From Echiichthys vipera (Eukaryota > Chordata > Actinopteri > Perciformes > Trachinidae), in NCBI GenBank assembly GCA_963691815.1, contig OY829662.1:9676748-9740747 (forward strand): DNA of 64,000 nt, given 5' to 3'. The notes under the pieces are model-generated. The model was not told the DNA's origin. It was given only the letters and a program-made list of their open reading frames with translations, and ran no database searches. Of this stretch, positions 1 through 10,829 are shown piece after piece. How positions within the stretch are numbered: the first letter of the stretch is position 1; each line of letters opens with the position of its first letter. The position numbers and the translations under genes are program-made.

Positions 1-81
1 TTGTTCTGACTAAATGATGAGATCGAAATGGTCAAAATATAAATACTTATTTACTTTTTTCTTCCTTTTGTGTCACTCAAG

Positions 82-399
82 ACTTGTATTCACCAGCAGT
101 AAACATCATACAACCAACTGCCTACGACACGTCTACATCAGATGTCCTCACACTCATTTGCCTAGTGTCTGGATTTTTCCCATCTAACATCATAGTGTAC
201 TGGGAAGAGAATGGCCAGAGACTCCCTTCAACTTGTTACACCAACAGTCCTGCATGGAAATACACAGGGAGCAGCACTTTTTCTATGAGCAGCAAACTAA
301 GCGCATCAAGACCTCACGACATGGAGTCTACGTATTCTTGTGTTGTCAGACACGAGTCATCCGTAGTGCCATTTAAAAGCACTTTAAAGGATGTGTTTG
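82..399 (+). CDS. Ig heavy-chain constant domain exon (penultimate C domain)
   Basis: The acceptor is ..cactcaag at 81 and the donor is G|gtgagc after 399; the exon is 318 bp with phase-1 ends. The translation holds the C1-set core: [10 protein letters not shown] (first Cys), IIVYWEENG (Trp of strand C) and [11 protein letters not shown] (second Cys). The motif [15 protein letters not shown] is typical of teleost heavy-chain C domains. The intron that follows (400-752) shows nothing else recognisable. Confidence 0.82.
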
Positions 400-2007
400 G
401 TGAGCTAATGACAAAATTCAGTAAAATTGTAGTCCCATCCTAAGGATCAATATCAGGGCCAATCCACATTTATTTTAGTGGTGATATAGACAATCAAAAT
501 CCAGTCCTTTCTTTATTGCACTCTACTGTGTTTTATCTAACTCAGCCTGCCCTCAATGTTGTTCAAAAGCACTAGTTTGAGCACAAAGGTGAAGGACAAA
601 AAACATTAACTGTTAAACATTTGCTCTCACTATAAGTGATTAAGGCATTCGTTGGAATCATTTAAATATATATTTTCCTAGATTCAACTTGCTCCAACGA
701 CCTTCCCCAATACAAGATTATTAAATAAAACTTTTCTTACTATTTTCCCCAGCCACTGTGACCCACAGCAAACCTTCAGCCACCTTGCTCCAGGGCTCCG
801 GTGAACTTGTGTGCCTGGTTTTTGACTTCAGCCCTGCGTCCATTAACATCACTTGGTTTCTTGATGGCACCAAGGCACTGTTTGACTACACCACTAGTGA
901 ACCCCACAGAGGTCCAAATGGAAAGTTCAGCATCCGAAGCCACCTTCCTTTGTCCCAAGTCATTTGGTTTCATGGGGCAATCCTCACCTGCAGGGTGACA
1001 CATGCAAACACCACCCTATCCCTAAATATATCAAACCCAGGTGCTAGTTTGTCCATTTATCCACATCTTTCACACAAAGAGTGTACGTCCTAGGTTAACC
1101 ACCTATTTCACACATTGTTTGGTAGCTGCATAGAAGTCAAAGACAATGTAATAGTCAACTAAGACATCTCATTTTTATTATTTCTCAGACATCTTGGAGG
1201 ACTATGTCTTTGATAGCCTGCATGCTGAAGTGAACCAAGTTACAGATGGTGAAAGCTGGTATATGGCTTGCAGTTTCCTCATTTTGTTCCTCATATCCAT
1301 CATCTATGGTGTCTTAGCTACCATGATTAAGGTAAGATACAACAGTTATAGTAGTTTAAAGCTGAAGTCGGTAACATTTTTCATATTTGCTGAAATTGTC
1401 ACTGTATCCTGACAGCACAATGAGACAAACAAGCTTTGAAAAAGTCATGTCTCTACCTCCATCTTCTGTTTCTGTCTGCTCCCAGAGCCCTCTCTGTGTG
1501 CTCCTAATGACGTCTGTTAGTTTCCATCGGCAAAAGAAAAACAGCAACTCAGAGCTGAGCAGTTACTGATGCAGTGTCAATGCTCTGAATTCTGACCAAA
1601 CTGTAAAATTAGGCAATGCTGATAAAATTTAAATTTAGGTTGTGATATTTAATTGCTTTTTTCCAGAAAAATAAAGTGTACCAAGCCCAACCCTCCAGCC
1701 AACCCGCTCAACAAACTAATTTCACATCTAAATGGTACATGGTACATCTAAATATGTTTCTGAGACACTTTATGTGAGAAATATGCAGTACAGTAACAGA
1801 TAGTTTCACAGTTTGATCAGTTTGGGTCAAAGTGACAGTTTCAGCAAATGTGAATAAAAAACTGCATCAAAAAGTTACCAACTTCATATTTAAAGTTATC
1901 TTCCAGTACCCTGATTCATATCACTTGTATCGTTTTATTATCTCTGTTGTGATAAATATTACCAGACTCTAACACATTCCCTATGTTTTCTCCTTTAGAC
2001 TAAATGA
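82..2007 (+). CDS. Immunoglobulin heavy-chain constant region, membrane-form 3' end (partial gene; IgD favoured)
   Basis: Four exons join in frame: 82-399, 753-1040, 1189-1331 and 1999-2007. The first two each encode one Ig constant domain with the Cys...Trp...Cys pattern. The third encodes an acidic extracellular linker and one hydrophobic membrane segment. The fourth adds only Thr-Lys and a stop, giving a very short cytoplasmic tail as expected for a B-cell receptor heavy chain that signals through CD79. Domain exons use phase-1 junctions, as is usual for Ig constant exons. Upstream constant domains and the V/D/J region lie outside the window. Isotype is not settled. A 3'-most position with no further constant gene downstream, and a last domain running straight into a membrane exon, fit IgD (delta), but IgT (tau/zeta) cannot be excluded. 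The heavy-chain call is firm; the isotype is inference. Confidence 0.82.
753..1040 (+). CDS. Ig heavy-chain constant domain exon (last C domain)
   Basis: The acceptor is ttttccccag at 752 and the donor is cccag|gtgcta after 1040; the exon is 288 bp with phase-1 ends. It encodes [20 protein letters not shown] and ILTCRVTH, the two cysteines and tryptophan of an Ig C domain, with several N-glycosylation sequons (NIT, NTT, NIS). If the donor is not used, the frame continues 17 more codons to a stop at 1091-1093, ending in Cys-Thr-Ser. This could be a secreted tail or just intron read-through. I see no AATAAA in the following ~100 bases. Confidence 0.8.
1189..1331 (+). CDS. Ig heavy-chain membrane exon (TM1)
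   Basis: The acceptor is tatttctcag at 1188 and the donor is ATTAAG|gtaaga after 1331. The exon encodes an acidic connector ([17 protein letters not shown]...) and then a single transmembrane helix, roughly [20 protein letters not shown], ending ATMIK. The polar and aromatic residues in the helix match the antigen-receptor transmembrane pattern of B-cell receptor heavy chains. The frame is phase 0 at the donor and joins the two-residue tail exon at 1999. Intron 1332-1998 shows no gene. Confidence 0.8.
1999..2007 (+). CDS. Ig heavy-chain cytoplasmic tail exon (TM2), Thr-Lys-stop
   Basis: A strong pyrimidine-tract acceptor (ttttctcctttag) ends at 1998. The exon begins ACT AAA TGA, so the membrane receptor ends ...MIK-TK. 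Fish IgM and IgD membrane forms end in an equally short tail. The 3' UTR continues toward the AATAAA at 2230. Confidence 0.65.
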   Translation, partial: TK

Positions 2008-2229
2008 TGGGGATCACTGGAGAGATCAGATTTTTTATTTTTGACTGCATATGGTCTTATCACTTTTAGTGAAGCTAAATTTGTTTTCTGTTTTTATTGT
2101 TTTTCGATATTTCTATGATTTCATGTTATGGAACTGGTTATACTATTTTCATTTTTATACACATGTTTCAGTTGTATATTTGTGTGGCACATAGGTAGTG
2201 CATGTGTGTAAGAGGAAACACAACAGCAA

Positions 2230-2235
2230 TAAATG
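2230..2235 (+). other. Candidate polyadenylation signal (AATAAA) of the Ig heavy-chain membrane transcript
   Basis: This is the first canonical AATAAA after the membrane stop codon, about 220 bases downstream. Further AATAAA copies occur near 2333-2345. Assignment rests on position only. Confidence 0.4.
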
Positions 2236-2359
2236 AAATATAATGAATGAAGCTTTCAATCCTGCCTTTGAGATTCAAATACCAATGTAATGAACAAATG
2301 TTCTATGACTGGACTCTTTCTCGCATTTAGAAGAATAAAGAATAAAAAAATGCAGTTAT

Positions 2360-3062
2360 CATAATTTGCCTAATTGATTACAATAACAAATGGGTGACCA
2401 ATCCTGATATAAAATAGTATTTATTCTTCTGCATCTTCTTACATCACTCAGACTGTCCACTAGAGTGAGATAAAGCTCCACATGCAGCAGTTGTGACTGG
2501 TCGCCTCTATGTGAAACACTAGCTGTGTAATAACTGGACTTACTAAGTGGTATGATACATAAATGCATTCACTTGAAAACACAGAGACCGTTTTATATAC
2601 AAATATATATATCTTCTACTTTCCATACATAAACACACACAGGGTGGCTGTTAACGTGTGAACACTCTGTCTCAGAGTTAGAGCTGCATGTTTGTGTCTG
2701 CATTTATGTACATTGTGGGTTTAAAGGAATTCACATCTGGGAGGGATGACAGGCTTTCTATTGGCTACCTCTGGAGTGAGCTTGCACTGTGTGTGCCTTG
2801 ATTGGCTGGGGACCCTTTGGCAGCCAGCCTAAATCTGTGATGCTGTTGCTGGGATGGAGTCACAGCATGCTGCTGCCAGTCTTAAGTGCCACTGGCAACA
2901 GGGAAGCAGGGCACTGTACCCAGCAGGCTGCCTGAGAGCGTCTCCCTGTCTAACACCTTCATACCCTCCCATCCTCTTATGACAAGCCTCCCTTACTCCG
3001 GGTCCTTGCTTGACCTCTTCAGTCTGTCCATAAACCAAGGACAAGTAACAACCAAACATCTT

Positions 3063-3064
<2 letters not shown>
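2360..3064. other. Intergenic stretch with no recognisable gene
   Basis: Short ORFs only, none resembling a known protein. The composition changes near 2700 to more GC-rich sequence leading into the TA repeat and the MITE that follow. Confidence 0.5.

Positions 3065-3099
<35 letters not shown>
3065..3099. repeat. (TA)n microsatellite
   Basis: About 17 uninterrupted TA dinucleotides, ending 11 bases before the left end of the Harbinger-type MITE. Confidence 0.9.
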
Positions 3100-3102
<3 letters not shown>

Positions 3103-3110
3103 CTCTCTAT

Positions 3111-3682
3111 GGGCCCACTCACACTGTCCATCCATACCGGGCCCTTTGCTTTAGGGTACTTGTCCCCCCCTCCCTCTCCCACCCAGGCCCGTTTCTACTC
3201 ACACTACCTAGGCCTTGGTGCAAATGCTTCTTTCCTGCCTATACGTCATCCCGCCGTAACACGTCACATGCATCGATTGACGTCATCGAGATGCCTCGCT
3301 TGGTTTACAAAAGTGCACGGTCTTTTGGCTACATAATGGAAAGCAGTGCAGAAAACATGTAACGTTTTTGGATTTGTGTTTTTTTTGGAACGGATTGTGA
3401 TGCGGCACAACCCCGTTTAGTCGTTTAAATGTCCGTGCATGGTCCGTCCTTCTTTTTTATATGTCTGAACAGGCGCACAAAAATGACGTCAGAACCATGT
3501 AGGCCTCGTGCTCGTACATGTGCACACGCTCGTGCTTGTACATGTGCGAACATGCTTTACAAAAGCCCACCTCTCCCAAATGGGCCGTGGCCAGCAACTT
3601 GCACTCACACTGGTCAAACGGACTAGACTTTAGCCGTGGAACGTGCTTGGACACGGTATGGATGGACAGTGTGAGTGTGCCC
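3111..3682. mobile_element. PIF/Harbinger-type MITE, about 570 bp
   Basis: The ends are inverted repeats of about 28 bases: gggcccactcacactgtcc... on the left and its complement ...ggacagtgtgagtgtgccc on the right. They are flanked by a 3-bp direct repeat (TAT). Internal sequence, including the cgccgtaacacgtcaca segment near 3250, is shared in opposite orientation with the elements at 14828-15917. Non-autonomous: no transposase frame remains. Confidence 0.75.
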
Positions 3683-3821
3683 TATAACAACTGTTGAAGC
3701 ACCACTCAACGATATACTCAAACACAAAGTGCCGAATGACCAACAGTAGTCAGCTGCGGTTGCAGTTCCCAGTGTTGAAATGAATGTGCTGAAAAGGCAT
3801 GTACTGTATATGCCACAGTTG

Positions 3822-4030
3822 TCACTTGGGGTGACGGGGAATACACGGGGGATTGGACCCAAGTACAGACATGGAACTCAGGAGACATTTTTAACAGATT
3901 TAATCAACTTACTTAACAGAAAGGTGCACCGAGAACAAAGGGAAAACACGGAGAGAACTGAGACAAACTGGCCACGGGGAATGAGCACAGGAGGATGGTA
4001 CGCTGGGAGACATCTGGAGTATGTAGAGTT
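3822..4030. repeat. Direct repeat copy 1 (about 205 bp)
   Basis: Begins cacttggggtgacggggaa and ends near ...tctggagtatgtagagtt. It is closely matched by 4297-4503 in the same orientation. The pair could be short LTR-like repeats or a local duplication of a dispersed repeat; no retroviral or transposon protein lies between them. Confidence 0.7.
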
Positions 4031-4120
4031 GTCCCCCCCCCCCCTCAACGAGCACCTCCTGGCGCTCTACCTGGCCCCCCCGGACAGTCCCACCCGGCAC
4101 AAGGAAGGACTGGTTTCCGG

Positions 4121-4204
4121 TGTCGACCGGGCCGCCGACTGGAACAGGTGTCGACCGGGCCGCCGACTGGAAGAGGTGTCGACTGGGCGGTCGACTGGAT
4201 CAGG
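4121..4204. repeat. 28-bp minisatellite, 3 units
   Basis: Three consecutive 28-bp units beginning tgtcgac(c/t)gggc at 4121, 4149 and 4177. They are GC-rich, contain SalI-like gtcgac sites, and lie between the two direct repeat copies. Confidence 0.8.
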
Positions 4205-4296
4205 TGTTGGCTGAGCAGGACGCCATGGTGGACGGAGAGAGAAAAAAAAAAACAACCTGAGGGTCTGCTGGGTCCATGTATGGCCGGATCATTCTG

Positions 4297-4503
4297 TCAC
4301 TTGAGGTGACGGGGAATACACAGGGGATTGGACCCGAATGCAGACATAAACTCAGGAGACAGCTTTAACAGACTTAATCAACTTACTTAACAGAAAGTAA
4401 GGTGAAGAGAGAGAGAACAAAGGGAAAACACGGAGAGAACTAAGACAAACTGGTCACGGGGAATGAGCAAAGGTACGCTGGGAGACATCTGGAGTTTGTA
4501 GAG
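4297..4503. repeat. Direct repeat copy 2 (about 205 bp)
   Basis: Same sequence as 3822-4030 with scattered substitutions and a small indel around 'gaaagtaaggtgaagagagag'. Same orientation as copy 1. Confidence 0.7.
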
Positions 4504-4925
4504 TAATGATCCGGCCCCGAATGAGGCTCAGGACCGGCTTTATATACAGAGTGGCAGGTGATCAGTGCCAACGAGAAACACCTGCCGGGAAAACAAGCTC
4601 ACAACACGGAAACACAGAAAGGGGAGCACATACAGGAAAACACAGACAGAGGGAGACAAAAACAGAGGCTAAAAAGGAGAGGGGAAGCTGCCCTGATGTA
4701 ATCATGACAACAGTAAGCTTTACCTGGGAAATAAAATGTATCTTTATCTAAAGTTTAATCTTATCTTACCTTAGAGTTGTCATAAGAGAATCAGTCTGTT
4801 GAGCATTCAGGCCTCGGAAATAAAGTCAAATGTGGGAAGGGAAAAAAGATATGCAACTGGACATCTGTCATCACTGAATGGGTGTGGTCATTCTAATGAT
4901 CGTTACAGTGTTATAATGCCAAAGC

Positions 4926-5083
<158 letters not shown>

Positions 5084-5227
5084 TACGTGTAGTTGCAGAC
5101 ATGATCTACAGTGGGCACCATTGAGCAGACCGATGTAATGATGAGGTAGATAATAAATTCAGAGGGGGAAATAATATTAATATTAAAATTACTCGAATGC
5201 ATTTTCAGGTAAATAACCGAATCGGGT

Positions 5228-5250
5228 GGGGGGGGGGGGGGGGGGGGGGG
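5228..5250. repeat. Poly-G run (23 G)
   Basis: Uninterrupted homopolymer of G with potential to form G-quadruplex. Homopolymer length is often unreliable in assemblies. Confidence 0.85.
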
Positions 5251-8039
5251 CATATCAACGTATAACCCTCACCTAGATCTAAAACATCTGAATCTACTTT
5301 CATTGTCCTTTGTGGTAATTGCATCGAAAGGAAGACAGGATGAAATAGTAACTCAAAGCATGTCTTAAACGCCATACCAACCATGTTGTGTCACTATGTA
5401 AATAATTATCAAAGTAAGCAAGACACTAATGCTCTGTTTATGTTGTATTAGCTGCTATTAAATTAAATATTACATGTCTACAGGCCGTACTGCCAACTAA
5501 GTATGGAAAGACAAAAAGAGACTGATACAATACAGGCATCGCCTTAGCAGCTGACCACAAAGACAAAACAAAGAATTATGTCTGGAGCAAAGTTAGATCC
5601 ATACAGAGTGGTATCACCAACATAACCCCAATTAAAAAAAAAAAGTGTAAAGAAAATGAAGAGCGAGGAACCAACAGATTGTTTTCTTGCAGTACATGCG
5701 TTATTGTTACACGGCATGTACAGAGGCAAAGTTAGAATCTACAGTAACTACTTGTAGCTTTTACTGGAGGTTTACGAGCAGGCTTGAGGTTTAATCAGAA
5801 TAGTGCAAACGGCTCATCAAGATGACTAAGCACATTAGAAAGAATCAGCCATAGGCCTACATGTTTGAACCGGTGGATGGATGGACACGGAGCCCAAGCT
5901 GCCCGGGAACCACTTATTTGGTCACCATGAATGATGTACAATAATGAACCGTACAATATAAAGTCTAAATTGCACAGGTACAGTTGGAACGATTAGTCGA
6001 TTAGTCCACTGACGTGTACTTGAAATTATTTGTTCATATTTCGATTTTCAGGCCAAAAAACCCATCTCAGTTTGAGGGTTTTCTGGCTTTCCTTCTAATA
6101 ATTTCAATTGAAGGATTTTTATGACGAGGATCATTTTTCAAAGGCGACTTCTAACCTTAATATATCTAAATGAAAATGCGTTCTATGGGTACCCACAAGT
6201 CTCCCTCTTACAGACAGGCCTATTTTATGACAATCTGAGACAGTTTGGGGCAATTCCAATGGAGTTTTTCTCCTGTAGTACAAATATGTTATTTTTTGCC
6301 TATTCTAAAATGGTTTATTTGAATATTCCCGCATACTTGGGTCCTTAAACAGGCTTGGATTTGACTTTATTGGGTCTGACTGTAAAGCTGAGACTCTTGT
6401 GGACTACCTGAGCCCAACTGTATTCATATGTGTTGATGTACTGGTATGTCCCCATAGCAGCCATCTCATCGTAGTGAGACGATTTTTTTGAAACTTGAGC
6501 TGTTGTGACCTTTCGGATAATCACAGTTTCATGAAACTTAATAACCACAAACTCGAGACCTGGGGCATTTACAGAATGGGTGGCTTTTTTCTTAGTATTG
6601 GCAATAAGGGGGTTTCTGAGCCGTTTCCATAACAGAAGTGCCCGTCCAAATTGTTGAAAATTCTTGCAGAGATCTCCAAATGTCAAACGTCTTTGATCCC
6701 AAATCACAGCATGGATTTTCTATGGTGTTTCTCAAGGTCTGGATGACTTAATGTGGTATTTTGGAGGAATTTTGGACAATTTTTTATTCTAAATATAGAG
6801 TGGCAAAAACTTTCCATCCCACACACAACTATGTGTCGGGAAGGACAGAGAAGAAACAGCACAACAGTGCTTTTTACAGTTACTGTGGTGTCTTCCTCAA
6901 TTCCAAAGCTTTCCCCTCATCAACTTCTCACAGAAGTTCAGCTGAATTTATTATCATTTGTAGGTCTTTTTAATCGGAAGCCTCTCACGTCTCCCGTTGC
7001 TGCAGTACCACTCTCCGCCTGAAATGTTAATAATCCACTGGCAGGGGCGCTGCTTTACCAAAACACAAATATCCCTACAAACCAATGTGGAGAAAAATAT
7101 AAAAAATCGTATTTTGATGACACTTCACAACTGTGCGTATGAGGGGCCAAGCTTATCTTCTCTGTATCCTTCCCAGTTTAGTACATGTGAAGGGAAATAA
7201 AGCTTTTAAGAGAGCACCAGAATGAGGCCAGAGTGTTGAACTCTTTTGTGGCCCGGGTGTGTATGCTCTCAAGTAATAATAGGCTACATTGTAGAAATAC
7301 TAAAAATCCTGGATTCAAATTTTTTTTCAGGTAAAATAAAAAAAATATTAGCATCAAAATATACTTAAAGTACCAAAAACAAAGTACGAATTATGTAGAA
7401 TGGCCCATTTCAGAATAATATAGCCTATAGAATATTGCTGAATTATAATTAGTGATGGGTTCATCACTTTTATTGTTGCAGCTGGCCAAGCAATCGGCCA
7501 GCCCTGAATCGGCACTTCACTATAAAATTAATTATGGTTAAATTCCATTGAGCTGCTTCAGTTTCAGGGTCCTGGTATTGTGCGTGCTGGCTCACTGTCA
7601 CATTATCATGGTTTACTTGGATTCTTAAAAAGAACAGCGCAATTGTTAAAGGAGCTGTACTCAACATTTAGAACATAAATATATCAGTTAACAACAAGAT
7701 ATAGGAGTAATGTCATCTTGAGCAGAGAACGAAGTCACTCTCCCTCTGTGTATGCTGTAATCCGAGGTTCCCTGCTCTCTGTTTTGATACTGTGGGGCAA
7801 TCCCAGCTAACTCTTTTTTCAGTATTCGAGTAGAGCACCTTTAATATTGTTAGCAACACCTGTTGCCTGATGAAGTTTTGACAAAGCTTACAGCTAGGGC
7901 TTACGAGCCCTTAGCTATGTTGTTATTTTTAAGATGATTTTGTCAAGACAGATAGCTGTCCATGTTTGTGGTTGCTTGCATCTCTGGAAGTGTGTCTCTG
8001 TCTGTCTGTCTTTGTGTCCGTCTTTTCTATCTTTCTCTC
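5251..8039. other. Intergenic stretch with no recognisable gene
   Basis: AT-rich DNA with only short ORFs that resemble nothing known. A small degenerate repeat with 'attagtcgattagtc' lies near 5990. No exon-like block with splice sites and protein-like codon pattern was found. Confidence 0.5.
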
Positions 8040-8280
8040 TCCTTTTCTTCCTCCCCAACCGGTGCAGACAGATGTCCGTCCTCCACAGAGCTGGGTCTGT
8101 CCGACGTTCCTGCCTGTTATAGGGAAGGTTTTTGTTGCCACCGTACTCTGTAGAGGAATTGTTGGGTCTATGTAAATCATAAATAAGTCATAGAGTGTGG
8201 TCTATACCTACTCTGTAAAGTGTCCTGAGATAACTTTTGTTATGATTTGACACTAAAATTGAATTGAATTGAATTGAAGT
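8040..8280 (+). mobile_element. Non-LTR retrotransposon 3' tail (fish LINE, L2/Rex-like)
   Basis: The segment runs from 'ccccaaccggtgcagacag' through 'tctgtaaagtgtcctgaga' and 'gttatgatttgacacta' to the terminal (GAATT)n repeat at about 8255-8278. This is the characteristic 3' end of an abundant fish LINE family with pentameric tails. No reverse transcriptase remains here. The family name is from memory of the pattern, not a database match. Confidence 0.6.
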
Positions 8281-9244
8281 CAAAAAAGCTAACCTTGCCT
8301 AACCAGTAGATGAATCTCCCTGATACAGGATCGCTTATCATACTTGATTAAACGGGGGATTTCCATTTAACTTTTTTTGTGACGACTTTGAGGTGATGTT
8401 TCTGCTTATCTCTTTATCTCTTATTGTGGTTTCATCAGCTTACTTTAATGCTACGGGATTTTATTTCATAGCTGAACGGTAATTTGCACCACATGCCATA
8501 ACATTTAATGCCAAATGATGACACTGAAAGCCAGACATTTAAAAGGTCAAGAAACAATTTCTCCAGCCCACATGACCACATACGACCCACGTGTTAGGTT
8601 AGGTTTAGGCATCATAACGACTTGGTTAGGATAAGGCAAAGATAATGCATAGGTTAACATAAGCAAGTAAGTACTACAGTGGTGATTGCTTTTAGACTGC
8701 AAGGGAAGCTCACCTTCTCCTAAAATGTCACCAAAAAAAAAAAAAAAAAAGTGGCGAAATATGTACTGCTGTGTGTACATTTCATTGACTAAATACGCGC
8801 TAGAAAGCCTTCATCTTTTGTTCAGAATCAGCTACTTATCACAGGTAACCGCCGCAACTTCCTTCTAATTCATCCCCGCAGCGCCACAGCGCTTCACAAA
8901 GTCGGCTGCTCAGCTTCTACTGACTTCAGTGGGGAAACTGCAGAGCTTTGTGTTTGGCGACTCTGTTCTGTCACTATGCGGTTACTTTCCCCAACGAGCA
9001 GCGGCAGCTTCGGAGCTTCTCCCCCCGTCACGATCACTCACAGGTGGTCACACTTCACAGTCCCCTGGCGCAGCAGCTACAGCTGGGCCAAGGCCGTTTA
9101 AGCAGCCTAGCTCTGTTGGCCATTGAGAGACACTGGTCAAGTCCTTGGAAAAGACGCCTAGTTGGTACGACAAGGTCACAGATGATTTTCTCAAAAAGAA
9201 ACGAAGGGTAGAATTTACATATAAATAAACAAACATTTATGACA

Positions 9245-9345
9245 TAGGCCGGCACACCAAGAGGGTTCCTGGTTCGAATCCTGCCTGGGGCCCTTCTGTG
9301 TGGAGTTTGCATGTTCTCCCCCGTGTCTGCTTGATTTATCATCGG
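9245..9345. repeat. SINE-like dispersed repeat fragment
   Basis: Contains a tRNA-like B-box (ggttcgaatcc) followed by 'tctgtgtggagtttgcatgt' and 'tctcccccgtgt'. The same core recurs at 19022-19215. Confidence 0.55.
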
Positions 9346-9689
9346 ATTTATGATGTAAAGGACCTGAGCCGTCCTGGCTGACCAGTCCATTCTGCACATA
9401 CGCATACTTATTCCTGTCTGATTTGTACGCATGAACATTTCACATAAAAAACAACAACAATTTTCTGAACTGTCTCTGATCGCAGATTGTGTGCGTTGGG
9501 AGTAGTGATGCATGGATTTCAGTTATATCCGCAGGCACCATGGTTGTCTCGACTGGGTAAGGCTGTTCTTATTTACTGTTGCAAACATAGATTTGAAGTG
9601 ACTAGATCGCTGTAACCGTATTGCTGTGTATGATATTAGTTTAAAAAATGACTGGATCGGAATGATCCAGCTAATTAGTCAATATTGGA

Positions 9690-10100
9690 GCCGAGATCCG
9701 ATCCGGGGTGGTTGAAACCAGTGCAGAATGTGGCTTAGCATTTTCTGCTGGAATAAGCAAGGACATCCCTGGAAAAAGACACTGCCTGAATGGCAGCATA
9801 TGTTGGTCCAAGACTTTTATGTACCTTTCAGCATCAATGGTGCCTTCACAGATGTGCAAGTTACCCATGCCATGGGCACTAACACACCCCCATACCATCA
9901 CAGAAGGCTTTTGAACTTTGCACTGATAACAATCTTGATGGTCCTTTTCCTAACTGGGTGGAGGACACAGCCTCCATGATTTCCAAAAGTATTTGAAATG
10001 TGGAATCATTGACTGTAGATGATGACATCCATCCTTAAGTGGTGAACCTCGCTCCACCCTTGCTGGTAAAACTGAGCCTTTTGAGGATGCTCCTTTATTA
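9690..10100 (-). pseudogene. Tc1/mariner transposase relic (minus strand)
   Basis: The reverse strand encodes a decayed Tc1 catalytic region: VMVWGCVSAHGMGNLH, then IDAERYIKVLDQHMLP, then ENAKPHSA. In active Tc1 enzymes the last block reads (Q)DN.(K/P)(P)H and carries the second catalytic Asp; here Asp is replaced by Glu. No N-terminal paired domain and no clear terminal repeats were found, so this is a fragment. Confidence 0.75.
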
Positions 10101-10160
10101 CCCATTAAGAAGAAAAAAATACTCAATACTTGTCAGTACTTTTTAGATTTATCATATTTA

Positions 10161-10342
10161 GTCTGTATGGAAGCCCATTTCCGCCAGTCTGATGGGGAAA
10201 AAAAGATCCTGTAAGTCATTATTATGAGATACTAAGTCATTATTATGAGATACTAAGTCATTATTATGAGATGCTATCTCATTATAATGACTTACAGGAT
10301 CTTTTTTTCCATAGGACTGGAGGAAATGGTCTTCCATAAGTC
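10161..10342. mobile_element. Foldback MITE with internal 21-bp tandem repeat
   Basis: The terminal inverted repeat is at least 45 bases: left arm from 'gtctgtatggaagccca', right arm its complement ending 'tggtcttccataagtc'. Between the arms three 21-bp units (taagtcattattatgagatac, from 10212) are followed by an inverted copy, so the whole element can fold into one long hairpin. Confidence 0.7.
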
Positions 10343-10829
10343 TGCACATTATGTCCATTACATTGTACATTTTCATTTTTTTGTTTGTGTACAATATAAA
10401 TGCCCTAAAACTGCACATTTTTTAATTTCTTTAGTTTTCTATACGGTTTGGTTTTGCCTTATTTTTGCACTATTCTTTATTGTTTGGGATATATTACCTA
10501 TGTTTGTCTTTTCTTTCCTTTGTACCCATTGCACCTTGGGTCGTTTATGTCTGGCACATGTTGCAGAATTTACAATAAAGTTGACTTGGACTTTCTCTAA
10601 CATGAGCGAAAAAAAGACGAGTGGGCCTACTTTTCCATAGACTACACATTGCTGCCATGACATTTTAAAGACATTCATGAATCCATAACTCCAGATGGGA
10701 AACTTATGTAAACATAAAGTCTTGTGGTTTAATAGCTGCTGTGGTCGCGCACAGGTGCGTACAGGTATGGTGTCACAGCACCCTGCATTTTCCACTTTTC
10801 ATGTGTTTACAGCAATCAAGGGCGCGGCT

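Noticed and set aside
9245..9345. tRNA gene suggested by ggttcgaatcc
   Set aside because: Only a B-box-like segment is present, with no cloverleaf; the following sequence is a dispersed repeat also found at 19022.
10266..10795. Frames of 118-124 codons on both strands near the foldback MITE
   Set aside because: AT-rich, hydrophobic or low-complexity translations with no recognisable domain; partly inside the MITE.
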